A DNA stretch of 34,912 nt from Actinomycetes bacterium (GTDB lineage: Bacteria; Actinomycetota; Actinomycetes; Actinomycetales; Actinomycetaceae). Shown here piece after piece: positions 14,044-23,690 of this stretch. The notes under the pieces were generated by a model. The model did not search any database and was not told the DNA's origin. It saw only the letters and a list, made by a program, of their open reading frames with translations. Where the stretch lies: positions 1 through 34,912 of the forward strand of contig JAFAAX010000047.1 in the NCBI GenBank assembly GCA_023426345.1. Direction: 5' to 3'. A program made the translations under genes and the position numbers. Positions within the stretch are counted from its first letter, which is position 1, and every line of letters begins with the position of its first letter.

Positions 14044-16866
14044 ATGAGAAAACTGACCGGCTCGACGTTCGCGAACGTCATCGTCGTGGTCGCCATCGCC
14101 ATCATCCCGCTGCTCTACGCCGGGCTGCTGACCTCCGCCTACCAGAACCCCACCAACCGGCTCGACACGATGACGGCCGCGGTGGTCGACCTGGACACCC
14201 CTGCCGATGTCACCCTGGCGACAGGGGAGACCCGGCACTTCGCGCTGGGCGACGAGCTGGCCGACCGGCTGACGGACCCCCAAGAGGGACAGGACGTCGG
14301 GTTCACCTGGGTCCGGATGGACAGCGAGGACGAAGCCCGCGCCGCGATGACTTCCGAGGACATCCGCGCGATGCTCGTCATCCCGGCCGACTTCACCCAG
14401 GCGACGACCCGCGTGGCCGCCGGCGACCCTCAGGACGCGGCCCAGCAGACCCTCAGCCTCGAGACCGACGACGGGGTCAACTACCTGGCCGGCACGATGG
14501 CGAAGACGGTCGCCTCCGAGATGGAGAACGTGATGACGGCCCGCGGCGTCGACGAGTACGTCGACAACATCGTGATGTCCCTGGGGACGATCCGCGACGG
14601 GATGGACGACGCCCAGTCGGGCGCCTCGGCGCTCGCCGAAGGGGCGGACGACCTGCAGTCGGGGCTCTCCTCCCTCGAGGACGGCGCGTCGACGGCGCGG
14701 TCCGGTGCGTCACAGCTGGCCGACGGCGCCGGACAGGTGGCCTCCGGCGCCCAGAGCGCCGCCTCGGGGGCCGACGCCCTGAGCAGCGGGGTCGCCGCCC
14801 TCTCCCAGGGGGCATCGACCCTGGACTCGGGCGTCTCCCGGTACACGGCAGGCGTGGACCAGGCGGCCTCCGGGGCCCGGCAGATCGCCTCGGGAGCCGA
14901 AGGCCTGACGACGCTGGCCGACGGCGTCGGCACCTACACCGCTGGCGTCGACCAACTGCGCGCGACCGTCGTCGCCGGAACCTCCCAGACGCCCTCACTC
15001 GTCAGCGGCGCCTCCGCGCTGAGCACCGGGCTCGCGCAGCTGGTGGGCGACGGGAGCGGGGCGAATCCCGGGCTGACCGCGCTCGCGAACGGGCTCGGAA
15101 ACGCGAGCGACGCCGGGGACCTGATGGACCCCTCGCAGAACGACACCCTGGTCAAGGGCGTCGACGCCTATACCCGAGGTGTCGACAGCCTGAGCGGACA
15201 GCTCAATGATCCGGCGGCGACTCAGAAGCTCCAGGAGCTCACCGGCGGCGCGCAGAGCCTCTCCTCGGGCGTCGCAGCCTACACCGCGTCGATCGAGCAG
15301 ATCCAGCAGCTCTGCGTGGGCGCGCACGGCGCCTCCGATCCCGTGTGCGCCGCCCTCACCCAGGCCGTCCAGCAGGACGAGACGCTGACCAGCGGGGCGT
15401 CCCAGGTGGACTCCGGCGTCAACACCCTGGCCGGCCAGGTAGGTGAGGCGGCGGCCGGTGCGAAGGCCTTGCGCGATCAGAGCGATACCCTGCGCTCGAA
15501 GACCCAGAGCGCCGCGACCGGCGCCCAGACGGCGCTCGCCGGCGCTCAAAAGCTGGCAGCCGGCGCCTCCACGCTCCAGGCCGGCATCGGCCAGGCGACA
15601 GACGCCTACAATCCGGCGACCGGTTCCGGGCGGAGCCTCGCCGGCGTCCTCAACACCCTCTCCTCGCAGTCCCAGACCCTGCGAGCAGGGGCGTCCTCGT
15701 CGACGCAGCTGATCGGCGCGACCTCCCAGCTGAGTTCCGGTCTGACCACCCTGACGCAGAACTCCTCCGCGCTGGCCTCCGGCGCGCGCCAGCTCGCCGA
15801 GGGCGCCTCGACCGCCTCCTCGGGGGCGGGCACCCTCACGGTCGGGCTGAAGGACCTCGCCGACGGCTCCGCCACGCTCGCGGACTCGACCTCGGCGCTC
15901 GCCGACGGTCTGGCCACGCTCGACAAGGGCGCCCGCACCGCCTCCGACGGCTCCTCCGCGCTGGCCACCGGTGCCGCGAAGCTCACCGAGGGCCTGAGCG
16001 ACGGCGTCGACCGGATCCCGGCCTACACGGATGCCGACGCCGGCCACATCGCCGACGTCATCTCGACGCCCGTGGCCGTCGACGCGGTGCGCGACCACGC
16101 GGTGGCGAACAACGGCGCCGGGTTCACGCCGATGTTCATGTCGCTCGCGCTGTGGGTCGGCGGGATCGCGATCTTCCTCGTCCTGCCCGCGCTCGACCGC
16201 CGCCCCGGACCCACGGAGAAGTGGTGGCACGCGGCGCTGAGGCCCGCGACGACCGCCACCGTGCTCTCCGTCGCGCAGGCCGTCCTCATGATGACGATCG
16301 TCAACTGGACGATCGGGCTCAGCGCGGACAACGTCGGGGGCCTCGTGCTGCTGGCCATCGCCGCCTCCCTCACCTTCGTCGCGGTCAACCAGGCGGCGGT
16401 GGCGACCATGGCCTACCGTGGCCGGTTCGTCTCGATCATCCTCCTCAGCCTCCAGATCACCTCGATGGGCGCGACCTTCCCGGTCGAGACCGCTCCGAGG
16501 TTCTTCCAGTGGATCCACCCGTTCCTGCCGATGTCCTACACGCAGCTGGCGTTCCGAGACATGATCGCGGGCGCGGGCGCCGATCACGCCGTGCGCAACT
16601 GCCTGGCGATCCTGGCCGTCTGGTTCGTCGCGGCCGTCGCCTGCACCTTCCTGGGGGCCTACTTCCGGGGCGGGCGCCGCCCACTGCCCCGGGACAACGC
16701 CCTTCTGCAGGATCAGCTGGCTGCCGACGCCGAACAGCGGGCGGCCCAGGCCCGCGTCGAGCTGGAACGCGCCCGCCCCTCCTTCGGCGAATCCGCGACC
16801 GCCGGCGCACTCGGGGACGCGGGCTCCGGACCCGGTGACGCCTCCGGCGCCCCCGCCGCGCGCTGA
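14044..16866 (+). CDS. YhgE/Pip-domain giant membrane protein
   Basis: 940 aa. One N-terminal transmembrane helix (about 10-30), an extracellular region of about 650 residues, and five or six C-terminal membrane segments of the ABC-2 type. The middle is made of repeats of the form SGAxxLxxGAxxLxxG (for example SGASALAEGADDLQSG), a long Ala/Ser/Gly coiled-coil stalk typical of the YhgE/Pip family that includes the phage infection protein. It carries a cysteine pair within LCVGAHGASDPVCA. The ATG has GAAGGA seven bases upstream. Family members are linked to lipid or secretion-like transport and phage entry; the role here is unproven. Expression is probably set by the divergent TetR. Confidence 0.9.
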   Translation: MRKLTGSTFANVIVVVAIAIIPLLYAGLLTSAYQNPTNRLDTMTAAVVDLDTPADVTLATGETRHFALGDELADRLTDPQEGQDVGFTWVRMDSEDEARAAMTSEDIRAMLVIPADFTQATTRVAAGDPQDAAQQTLSLETDDGVNYLAGTMAKTVASEMENVMTARGVDEYVDNIVMSLGTIRDGMDDAQSGASALAEGADDLQSGLSSLEDGASTARSGASQLADGAGQVASGAQSAASGADALSSGVAALSQGASTLDSGVSRYTAGVDQAASGARQIASGAEGLTTLADGVGTYTAGVDQLRATVVAGTSQTPSLVSGASALSTGLAQLVGDGSGANPGLTALANGLGNASDAGDLMDPSQNDTLVKGVDAYTRGVDSLSGQLNDPAATQKLQELTGGAQSLSSGVAAYTASIEQIQQLCVGAHGASDPVCAALTQAVQQDETLTSGASQVDSGVNTLAGQVGEAAAGAKALRDQSDTLRSKTQSAATGAQTALAGAQKLAAGASTLQAGIGQATDAYNPATGSGRSLAGVLNTLSSQSQTLRAGASSSTQLIGATSQLSSGLTTLTQNSSALASGARQLAEGASTASSGAGTLTVGLKDLADGSATLADSTSALADGLATLDKGARTASDGSSALATGAAKLTEGLSDGVDRIPAYTDADAGHIADVISTPVAVDAVRDHAVANNGAGFTPMFMSLALWVGGIAIFLVLPALDRRPGPTEKWWHAALRPATTATVLSVAQAVLMMTIVNWTIGLSADNVGGLVLLAIAASLTFVAVNQAAVATMAYRGRFVSIILLSLQITSMGATFPVETAPRFFQWIHPFLPMSYTQLAFRDMIAGAGADHAVRNCLAILAVWFVAAVACTFLGAYFRGGRRPLPRDNALLQDQLAADAEQRAAQARVELERARPSFGESATAGALGDAGSGPGDASGAPAAR

Positions 16867-16962
16867 GCGCCCTCGTCCCGCCTGGGCGGAGGCCTGTCGG
16901 CGCGGGCGCCTGGAGAGGGCACAATAGAGCCGGGGTTCGACGACCACCTCAGGAGGGGACAG

Positions 16963-19350
16963 ATGACCGGTCAGACAGCAGCAGCCGCCAGCGATCCGGA
17001 GATGGCTGCCGCACCGGCGCCTGCGATGCGCATCGGCGTGCTCACCTCGGGCGGGGACGCCCAGGGCATGAACGCAGCGGTGCGCGCGGTCGCCCGCACG
17101 GCCCTGGCCCGCGGGGCCGTCCCCTACGCGATCCGCGAGGGCTGGGAGGGCGCCGTCCAAGGCGGGGACTACATCCAGGAGCTCGCGTGGTCGGATGTGT
17201 CCGGCATCCTCGCCGAGGGCGGCACGGTCATCGGCACCGCCCGCTCGGTGGAGTTCCGGGAGTGGTCGGGCATGCACAAGGCGGCCCTCCACCTCCTCGA
17301 ACGCGGCATCGACCGGCTGGTCGTCATCGGAGGGGACGGCTCCCTGGCCGGCACCGACGAGTTCCGCGAGGGCTGGCCCACCCACATGGCGCAACTGGTC
17401 GAGGAGGGCGCGATCCCCCAGGAGACCGCCGACGCCCACCCGCAGCTCATTGTCGTCGGGCTGGTCGGGTCGATCGACAACGACCTGGTCGGCACCGACA
17501 TGACGATCGGGGCGGACACGGCCCTGCACCGCATCGTCGACGCGCTGGACGAGATCGCCTCCACGGCGGCCTCCCACCAGCGCACCTTCATCGTCGAGGT
17601 CATGGGCCGCCACTGCGGCTACCTCCCCCTCATGGGCGCGGTGGCCGGGGGAGCGGACTACGTGTTCACGCCGGAGAACCCCGTGGGGCAGGGCTGGGAG
17701 GACGATCTCTGCGAGAAGCTGCGCCTGGGGCGCGCGGCCGGCCGGCGCGAGTCGATGATCCTGGTGGCCGAGGGCGCCACCGACCGGTCGGGCGCCCACC
17801 TGGGCGCCCAGCAGATCGCGGACGCCATCCGGGAACGCACCGGCGAGGACGCCCGCGTGACGATCCTCGGCCACGTCCAGCGCGGCGGCGCGCCGTCGGC
17901 CTACGACCGCTGGATGTCGACCCTGCTGGGTTACGCGGCCGTCCAGGAGATCGTCGGCGCCCACCACGACTCCCCGCCCGTCGTCCTGGGCGTGCGCAAC
18001 AACCGCGTCACCCGGATCCCCCTGATGACCGCCGTGCGCGACACGCGCGCCGTCCAGGGGCTGGTCGCGGCCGGCGACTACGCGGCGGCCGCGGCGGCTC
18101 GCGGCGCCAGCTTCACGACGATGGTCGCGCTCAACGACATCCTCTCCGCGCCGCCACAGGCCGCGTCCGCCTCCGCTCCGGAGGCCGACGAGGGCGCCCC
18201 CGTGGCCGGGACCCGGGACCACGACCGGGTCCGCGACGTCGAGGCCCCCGTTCCGCGCGTCGCGATCCTCCATGCGGGGGGCCTGGCGCCCGGCATGAAC
18301 ACCGCGGCGCGCGCCGCGGTGCGCCTGGGCATCAGCCGCGGATGGACGATGCTCGGCGTCGACGGATCGTGGGCGGGCCTCATCGGCAACCGGGTCTCGG
18401 AGCTCACCTGGTCCGACGTCGAGGGCTGGGCCTTCCACGGCGGGGCCGAGCTGGGCACGCGCCGCAGCCGGCCCGCGATCGAGGAGTACTACGCGATCGG
18501 ACGCGCCCTGGAGCACAACCGCGTCGACGCGCTGCTCGTCATCGGCGGCCTCGACGCCTACCTGGCCGTCGCCGGCATGACGGGCGAGCGCGACCGCTAC
18601 CCCGCGTTCCGCATCCCCACCGTCCTGGTGCCCGCCACCATCGACAACAACCTGCCCGGCACGGAGCTGACGATCGGCGCGGACACGGCGCTCAACAACG
18701 CGGTGTGGGCGCTCGACCGCATCAAGGAGTCGGCGGCCGCCTCCACACGATGCTTCGTCGCCGAGCTGATGGGCCGGCGGTGCGGGTACCTCACCCTGAT
18801 GGCTGGCCTCGCCGCGGGCGCCGAGAAGGCCTACCTCAACGAGGTGCCGATGTCGATCGCGGACATCAGCCGCGACGCCCGGGACCTGCGCACGGCCTTC
18901 GAGAACGGGCGGCGACTGTACCTGGTGCTCGCCAACGAGGAGGCCTCCGAGCATTACGACCGGGAGTTCCTGGCCCGCGTGTTCGAGGGCGAGGGCGACG
19001 GGCTGTTCGACGTCCGCAGCTGCGCCCTGGGCCACCTCCAGCAGGGCGGCGCGCCCACCCCGTTCGACCGCCTGCTGGCCACCCGCCTCATCGACGCCGC
19101 GACGCGCCAGCTCGACGCGCAGTTCACGCGCGGGACCGCGAACGCCGTCTACATCGGGCAGACCACGCACGGCCTGGAGTCCCGTGCCGTGGAACGCATG
19201 GAGGACGACCTCGATGCCGACAACGGCCGCCCCGTCGAGCAGTGGTGGATGCAGCTGCTGCCCGTCCTGGAGGCCGTCTCCCGGGAGGACACGGACTCCG
19301 CGCTGACCCCCCTCACCGTCGTCGACGCGGCCGCGTCGGACCCGCACTGA
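16963..19350 (+). CDS. pfk: Tandem-domain (eukaryote-type) 6-phosphofructokinase
   Basis: 795 aa, about twice the usual bacterial PfkA. The N-terminal half has all catalytic signatures: TSGGDAQGMNAAVRA, GGDGS (123-127), GSIDND with D172, MGRHCGYL and GHVQRGGAPSAYDR. Gly after the Asp of GGDGS and Gly before SIDND indicate ATP rather than pyrophosphate use. The second half starts near residue 430 (HAGGLAPGMNTAARA) and keeps the fold, but GGDGS is replaced by GGLDAY and SIDND by TIDNN, as in the regulatory half of animal and fungal PFK. A linker with ADEGAPVAG carries a motif relative. RBS AGGAGGGG. Lies 62 bases before pgi. Confidence 0.93.
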   Translation: MTGQTAAAASDPEMAAAPAPAMRIGVLTSGGDAQGMNAAVRAVARTALARGAVPYAIREGWEGAVQGGDYIQELAWSDVSGILAEGGTVIGTARSVEFREWSGMHKAALHLLERGIDRLVVIGGDGSLAGTDEFREGWPTHMAQLVEEGAIPQETADAHPQLIVVGLVGSIDNDLVGTDMTIGADTALHRIVDALDEIASTAASHQRTFIVEVMGRHCGYLPLMGAVAGGADYVFTPENPVGQGWEDDLCEKLRLGRAAGRRESMILVAEGATDRSGAHLGAQQIADAIRERTGEDARVTILGHVQRGGAPSAYDRWMSTLLGYAAVQEIVGAHHDSPPVVLGVRNNRVTRIPLMTAVRDTRAVQGLVAAGDYAAAAAARGASFTTMVALNDILSAPPQAASASAPEADEGAPVAGTRDHDRVRDVEAPVPRVAILHAGGLAPGMNTAARAAVRLGISRGWTMLGVDGSWAGLIGNRVSELTWSDVEGWAFHGGAELGTRRSRPAIEEYYAIGRALEHNRVDALLVIGGLDAYLAVAGMTGERDRYPAFRIPTVLVPATIDNNLPGTELTIGADTALNNAVWALDRIKESAAASTRCFVAELMGRRCGYLTLMAGLAAGAEKAYLNEVPMSIADISRDARDLRTAFENGRRLYLVLANEEASEHYDREFLARVFEGEGDGLFDVRSCALGHLQQGGAPTPFDRLLATRLIDAATRQLDAQFTRGTANAVYIGQTTHGLESRAVERMEDDLDADNGRPVEQWWMQLLPVLEAVSREDTDSALTPLTVVDAAASDPH

Positions 19351-19360
19351 CCCACGGGCC

Positions 19361-19387
19361 GGCGGGGCCGGCCCCGCCCTCGTCGAT
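19361..19387 (-). repeat. Palindrome plus dispersed motif copy 6 (19375-19387)
   Basis: A perfect 18-bp palindrome GGCGGGGCC/GGCCCCGCC (19361-19378) overlaps an exact ATCGACGAGGGCG on the minus strand. It lies in the pfk-pgi gap, so it may reduce read-through or protect mRNA ends between the two genes. Confidence 0.6.
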
Positions 19388-19412
19388 TCCCACCATGCCC
19401 CCAGGAGGACAG

Positions 19413-21098
19413 ATGACCACGCAACCCCGTCCCGTCGACCCCTCGACGACGCCCGCGTGGCGCGCGCTCGACGCGCGCGCCGACACCTTCGACCCGGATC
19501 TGCGGGCCTGGTTCGATGCCGACCCGGACCGGGCCGCGCACTGGACCCGCCAAGCCGGCGACCTCCACGTCGACCTGTCGAAGAACCTCATCGACGACGC
19601 GACGATGGAGGATCTCCTCGCGCTCGCCGAGCAGACACGCGTCCTCGAGCACCGCGACCGGATGCTGGCCGGCGATCACATCAACGTCACCGAGGACCGG
19701 GCCGTCCTCCACACCGCGCTGCGCCGGCCCGCGGGGGAGCGTCTGGAGGTCGACGGCACGGACGTCGTCGCGGACGTCCACCGGGAGCTGGCGAGGATCT
19801 ACGCGTTCGCGCGCCGTGTGCGCTCGGGCGAGTGGACGGGCGTGACCGGCAAGCGCGTCGCCACTGTCGTCAACATCGGCATCGGCGGCTCCGATCTGGG
19901 GCCCGTCATGGCCTATGAGGCGCTTAAGCCATTCGTCCAAGAGGGTCTGAGCTGCCGATTCATCTCCAACATCGATCCCACCGACGCGGCGGAGAAGGTC
20001 CGCGGCCTCGATCCCGAGACCACCCTGGTCATCGTCGCGTCGAAGACCTTCACCACGTTGGAGACCCTGACCAACGCCCGCGTCGTGCGCGAGTGGTTCC
20101 TGGGCGCGCTGCGCTCGCGGGGCCTCCTCGATCCGGACGATGCCGCCGGCGACGCCGCTGCGATCGCGCAGCACTTCGTCGCCGTGTCGACGGCCCTGGA
20201 CAAGGTCGCGGCCTTCGGCATCGACCCGGACAACGCCTTCGGCTTCTGGAACTGGGTGGGCGGACGCTACTCGGTGGACTCGGCGGTGGGGACGTCCCTG
20301 GCCGTGGCGATCGGGCCGGAGCACTTCGACGCCTTCCTCGACGGCTTCCACACCATCGACCGGCACTTCGCCACCGCCGCCCCGCGGGACAACGTGCCGC
20401 TGCTCATGGGGCTGCTCAACGTCTGGTATGGGAACTTCCTGGGCTCGGACACCCATGCCGTCCTGCCGTACTCCCAGTACCTCCACCGCTTCCCCGCCTA
20501 CCTCCAGCAGCTCACCATGGAGTCCAACGGCAAGTCCGTGCGCTGGGACGGCTCCCCGGTCTCCTACGATACGGGAGAGGTCTTCTGGGGCGAGCCCGGG
20601 ACCAATGGGCAGCACGCGTTCTACCAGCTCATCCACCAGGGCACGCGCGTCGTGCCCGCGGACTTCATCGCCTTCGCCACGCCGACGTGGGACACACGCG
20701 ACGGCGACGCCGACGTCCATGAGCTGTTCCTCTCGAATTTCTTCGCGCAGACGAAGGCGCTGGCCTTCGGGAAGACGGCCGAGGAGGTCCGCGCGGAGGG
20801 GACGCCCGACGCCATCGTCGCGGCCCGCGTCTTCACCGGCAACCGCCCGACCACGTCGATCATGGCGCCCGCCCTGACCCCGTCCGTCCTGGGCCAGCTC
20901 ATCGCGCTGTACGAGCACATCACGTTCGTCCAGGGCGCGGTGTGGGGCATCGACTCCTTCGACCAGTGGGGCGTCGAGCTGGGCAAGCAGCTCGCGAAGG
21001 ACCTCGCCCCGGCCATCGCCGGGGACGCCGCGGCCCTGGAGGCGCAGGACCCCTCGACCCGCGGGCTCATCGAGTACTACCGGTCCCACCGGGCCTGA
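19413..21098 (+). CDS. pgi: Glucose-6-phosphate isomerase
   Basis: 561 aa, cytosolic. Interconverts glucose-6-phosphate and fructose-6-phosphate, feeding the phosphofructokinase encoded just upstream. Signatures: NIGIGGSDLGPVMAYEAL, SKTFTTLET, WVGGRYSVDSAVG, MESNGKSVRWDG and GTNGQHAFYQLIHQGT with the catalytic His. Length is close to E. coli Pgi (549 aa). The ATG follows AGGAGGAC. Co-directional with pfk (62-nt gap), though a palindrome and motif copy lie between them. Its TGA directly abuts the stop of the convergent PPK2 gene, with no intergenic base. Confidence 0.97.
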   Translation: MTTQPRPVDPSTTPAWRALDARADTFDPDLRAWFDADPDRAAHWTRQAGDLHVDLSKNLIDDATMEDLLALAEQTRVLEHRDRMLAGDHINVTEDRAVLHTALRRPAGERLEVDGTDVVADVHRELARIYAFARRVRSGEWTGVTGKRVATVVNIGIGGSDLGPVMAYEALKPFVQEGLSCRFISNIDPTDAAEKVRGLDPETTLVIVASKTFTTLETLTNARVVREWFLGALRSRGLLDPDDAAGDAAAIAQHFVAVSTALDKVAAFGIDPDNAFGFWNWVGGRYSVDSAVGTSLAVAIGPEHFDAFLDGFHTIDRHFATAAPRDNVPLLMGLLNVWYGNFLGSDTHAVLPYSQYLHRFPAYLQQLTMESNGKSVRWDGSPVSYDTGEVFWGEPGTNGQHAFYQLIHQGTRVVPADFIAFATPTWDTRDGDADVHELFLSNFFAQTKALAFGKTAEEVRAEGTPDAIVAARVFTGNRPTTSIMAPALTPSVLGQLIALYEHITFVQGAVWGIDSFDQWGVELGKQLAKDLAPAIAGDAAALEAQDPSTRGLIEYYRSHRA

Positions 21099-22268
21099 TC
21101 AGTCCGCGGTGAGGTCGTCGACGGCGAAGGCCATCGCCTCGTCGTCGACGACCTGCCGGCGCTCCTTCGCGCGCCGCTCGCGCGCCCAGGTCCTCAGTGC
21201 CTCGGGGGACATCGTCGCGTCCAGCCGGGCCCGCGCGGCCTCCGCGTCGAAGGCTGCGGCCGGCCACTGCGGGTCGATGCCGGCCAGCGTGCGCGCCAGG
21301 ATCTCCGTGACGGCCAGGCGCGCGTACCACTTGCGGTCGGCGGGCACGACGTACCACGGCGCCACGCGCGTCGACGTCTGGCGGAGGACCTGCTCATAGG
21401 CGCGCTGGTAGTGCGACCAGTCGTCGCGGGTGTCCAGATCCGAGTCGGAGAACTTCCAGTGCTTGTCGGCGCGGTCCAGGCGCTCGCGCAGGCGGCGGCC
21501 CTGCTCCTCGTAGGAGACCATCAGGCACACCTTGACGATGCGGATCCCCGATCGGGAGGCATCGGCCTCCATCTGGGCGATCGCCGCGCGGCGCCGGCCG
21601 AGCTCCTCCTCGGGGACGGTCCACGTCTGCCCGTGCTCATCGGCCCGGCCCGTCAGTGACTGGGCGATCGGCACCAGCAGGTCCTCGTAGTGGGACCGGT
21701 CGAAGACCCCGATGAACCCCGGCCGCGGCAGATGCGGGGCGATCCGCCAGAGGAAGTCGTGGGCCCGCTCCTCCTCGGTCGGGGCCTTGAAGGCCGCCAG
21801 CTGGACGCCCTGGGGATCCACCTGGCCGACGACGTGGCGGACGATCCCGCCCTTGCCGGCCGTGTCCAGTCCCTGAAGGAGCAGGAGGACGGCATCCGCC
21901 GCTCCGCCCTTGGCCGCGGCGAACAGGCGCTCCTGCTGCTCCGAGAGCAGTTGCGAACGCGCGGCGGTCGCATGGTCGCCGGCGCGGCGGCCCTCGCGCC
22001 ATCCCGGAGTGGCGTCGCGGACGAGGGCGTCCAGGGAGAAGTCCGGTCCCGCCGCCAGCAGCGTCCGAGGATCGTCGGTCCACTGCTGGGTGACCTCGGT
22101 GACGGGGCGCGCCGCCTCGAGGACCTCGCGCTCCTGGCGCTCCCGGCGCCGGCGCTCCTTGCGGGCCTTCTTCACGGCCTTCTTCGCCCGGGTGATCGAG
22201 GAGCGGCGCGCGTCCTCCTCCTCGCGGCGTCGCTGCTCGGCCTCGCGGCGTTCCTTCTTGGCGCCCAT
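21099..22268 (-). CDS. Polyphosphate kinase 2 family protein (PPK2)
   Basis: 389 aa. PPK2 enzymes transfer phosphate between polyphosphate and nucleotides. Walker A is GLDTAGKGG (133-141); Walker B with the conserved FDRSHYEDLL follows (D190, R191); the lid region DKHWKFSDSDLDTRDDW is intact. The single-domain core suggests the class I/III nucleotide-phosphorylating type. The first ~50 residues are an extremely basic and charged helix (KKERREAEQRRREEED and on), which may bind polyphosphate or RNA. The chosen ATG has GGAGG five bases upstream. The frame remains open into the divergent mdh promoter but without another ribosome site. Confidence 0.9.
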   Translation of the reverse strand: MGAKKERREAEQRRREEEDARRSSITRAKKAVKKARKERRRRERQEREVLEAARPVTEVTQQWTDDPRTLLAAGPDFSLDALVRDATPGWREGRRAGDHATAARSQLLSEQQERLFAAAKGGAADAVLLLLQGLDTAGKGGIVRHVVGQVDPQGVQLAAFKAPTEEERAHDFLWRIAPHLPRPGFIGVFDRSHYEDLLVPIAQSLTGRADEHGQTWTVPEEELGRRRAAIAQMEADASRSGIRIVKVCLMVSYEEQGRRLRERLDRADKHWKFSDSDLDTRDDWSHYQRAYEQVLRQTSTRVAPWYVVPADRKWYARLAVTEILARTLAGIDPQWPAAAFDAEAARARLDATMSPEALRTWARERRAKERRQVVDDEAMAFAVDDLTAD

Positions 22269-22360
22269 GGTGACCTCCGTCCCTGGTGGCCCTATCGTAT
22301 TGCGTACGTCACGTCCCGGGGGCGCGACGTCTGGGACCGGCATCCCGGTCCCGGGCGCGC

Positions 22361-22387
22361 CGGCTGCCCTAGGCTGGACGCGTCGTG
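22361..22387 (+). promoter_or_regulatory. mdh promoter element shared with glyA
   Basis: A 27-bp stretch, CGGCTGC-C-CTAGGCTG-GA-CGCGTCGTG, contains a -10-like TAGGCT (22370-22375). The same stretch with three substitutions lies before glyA at 26120-26146. Confidence 0.5.
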
Positions 22388-22461
22388 TCCGGCGGAGTGG
22401 ACGTCGGGCCCACAACCGGCGCCGATCGGCGCCGTGGAACAATCACCGAGGAGTTCCTTCC

Positions 22462-23451
22462 ATGACTGATCCCCGCATCGTCACCGTCACCGGCGCGGCC
22501 GGCAACATCGGCTACGCGCTGCTCTTCCGCATCGCCTCCGGCCAGGTCTTCGGCCCCGACGTGCCGGTCGCGCTCCATCTGCTGGAGATCCCGCAGGCCG
22601 TGCACGCCGCTGAGGGCACCGCCATGGAACTGGACGACTGCGCGTTCCCGCTGTTGGCGGGCGTCGACGTCTACGACGATGCGGCCAAGGCCTTCGAGGG
22701 GGTCAACGTCGCCTACCTGGTGGGCGCCCGTCCGCGCTCGGCGGGCATGGAGCGCGCGGACCTGCTGGAGGCCAACGCGGGGATCTTCGGTCCCCAGGGC
22801 GCGGCCATCAACGCCGGAGCCGCCGATGACGTGCGGGTCCTGGTCGTGGGCAACCCGGCCAACACCAACGCCGCCATCGCGCAGAACGCCGCCCCTGACG
22901 TTCCCGCCACGCGCTTCACGTCGATGCTGCGCCTGGATCAGAACCGCGCGATCTCCCAGCTGGCCCACAAGACGGGCGCCGCCGTCGCCGACGTCGCCAA
23001 CGTCGTCGTGTGGGGCAACCACTCCGCCGACCAGTACCCGGACATCTCCTACGCGACGGTGGCGGGCAGGCCGGCCACCGAGCTCGTGGACGACGCCTGG
23101 CTGGCCGAGGAGTTCCGCCCGACCGTCGCTAAGCGCGGCGCGGCCATCATCGCGGCCCGCGGCGCCTCCTCCGCCGCTTCGGCCGCCAACGCGGCCATCG
23201 ACCACATGCACTCGTGGATCCACGGCACGCCCGAGGGCCAGTTCGTCACCGCCGGCTACTACTCCGACGGCTCCCATTACGGCGTTCCGGCCGGTCTGTC
23301 CTTCGGTTTCCCGGTGCGCTCGGTGGACGGCGATTTCCAGGTGGTCGACGATCTGGCGATCTCCGACGCCACGCGCGCGGGCATCGACCACAACATCGCC
23401 GCTCTGCAGGAGGAGTACGACGCCGTCAAGGCGCTCGGCTTCATCAAGTGA
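22462..23451 (+). CDS. mdh: NAD-dependent malate dehydrogenase
   Basis: 329 aa, cytosolic TCA-cycle enzyme interconverting malate and oxaloacetate. Signatures: Rossmann loop TGAAGNIGYALLFRI (8-22), the substrate loop VGARPRSAGMERADLL, NPANTNAAIA, LRLDQNRAISQLA and the catalytic WGNHSADQYPD. Length is typical of the actinobacterial and cytosolic eukaryote-like MDH group. The ATG is preceded by GAGGAG. It is transcribed divergently from PPK2 and followed by two strong hairpins. In many actinobacteria mdh lies next to DUF3017 and folD; here all three are separated. Confidence 0.97.
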   Translation: MTDPRIVTVTGAAGNIGYALLFRIASGQVFGPDVPVALHLLEIPQAVHAAEGTAMELDDCAFPLLAGVDVYDDAAKAFEGVNVAYLVGARPRSAGMERADLLEANAGIFGPQGAAINAGAADDVRVLVVGNPANTNAAIAQNAAPDVPATRFTSMLRLDQNRAISQLAHKTGAAVADVANVVVWGNHSADQYPDISYATVAGRPATELVDDAWLAEEFRPTVAKRGAAIIAARGASSAASAANAAIDHMHSWIHGTPEGQFVTAGYYSDGSHYGVPAGLSFGFPVRSVDGDFQVVDDLAISDATRAGIDHNIAALQEEYDAVKALGFIK

Positions 23452-23473
23452 GCGGGCGCGGGCGCGCGCCCGC
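23452..23473 (+). terminator. First hairpin after mdh
   Basis: Arms GCGGGCGCG (23452-23460) and CGCGCCCGC (23465-23473), 9 bp, 4-nt loop, starting at the base after the stop codon. Confidence 0.6.
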
Positions 23474-23491
23474 GGACACGTCTGCGCCTCC

Positions 23492-23504
23492 ATTGACGAG
23501 GGCG
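23492..23504 (+). repeat. Dispersed motif copy 7 (one mismatch)
   Basis: ATTGACGAGGGCG, one change from the consensus, running directly into the second mdh hairpin. Confidence 0.5.
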
Positions 23505-23543
23505 ACGCCCCCGTCCGGGACCCAGGTTCCGGGAGGGGGCGTC
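23504..23543 (+). terminator. Second hairpin after mdh
   Basis: Arms GACGCCCCC (23504-23512) and GGGGGCGTC (23535-23543) with an inner CCGGGA/TCCGG pairing. Same motif-plus-hairpin build as the ackA terminator. Confidence 0.7.
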
Positions 23544-23690
23544 TTCGTCGAGGGGGAAAGGCCAGGACGGGGCGCCGCATTCGGTCAACCATGTAATTTG
23601 TTGAACCTAGGCCTGGGGCGGAGGGCGTGCTTCAATGGCGGCACCATCCGAGCGCCGGGGGATCGGCGCCGTCCCATCCGGAGGTCCACC

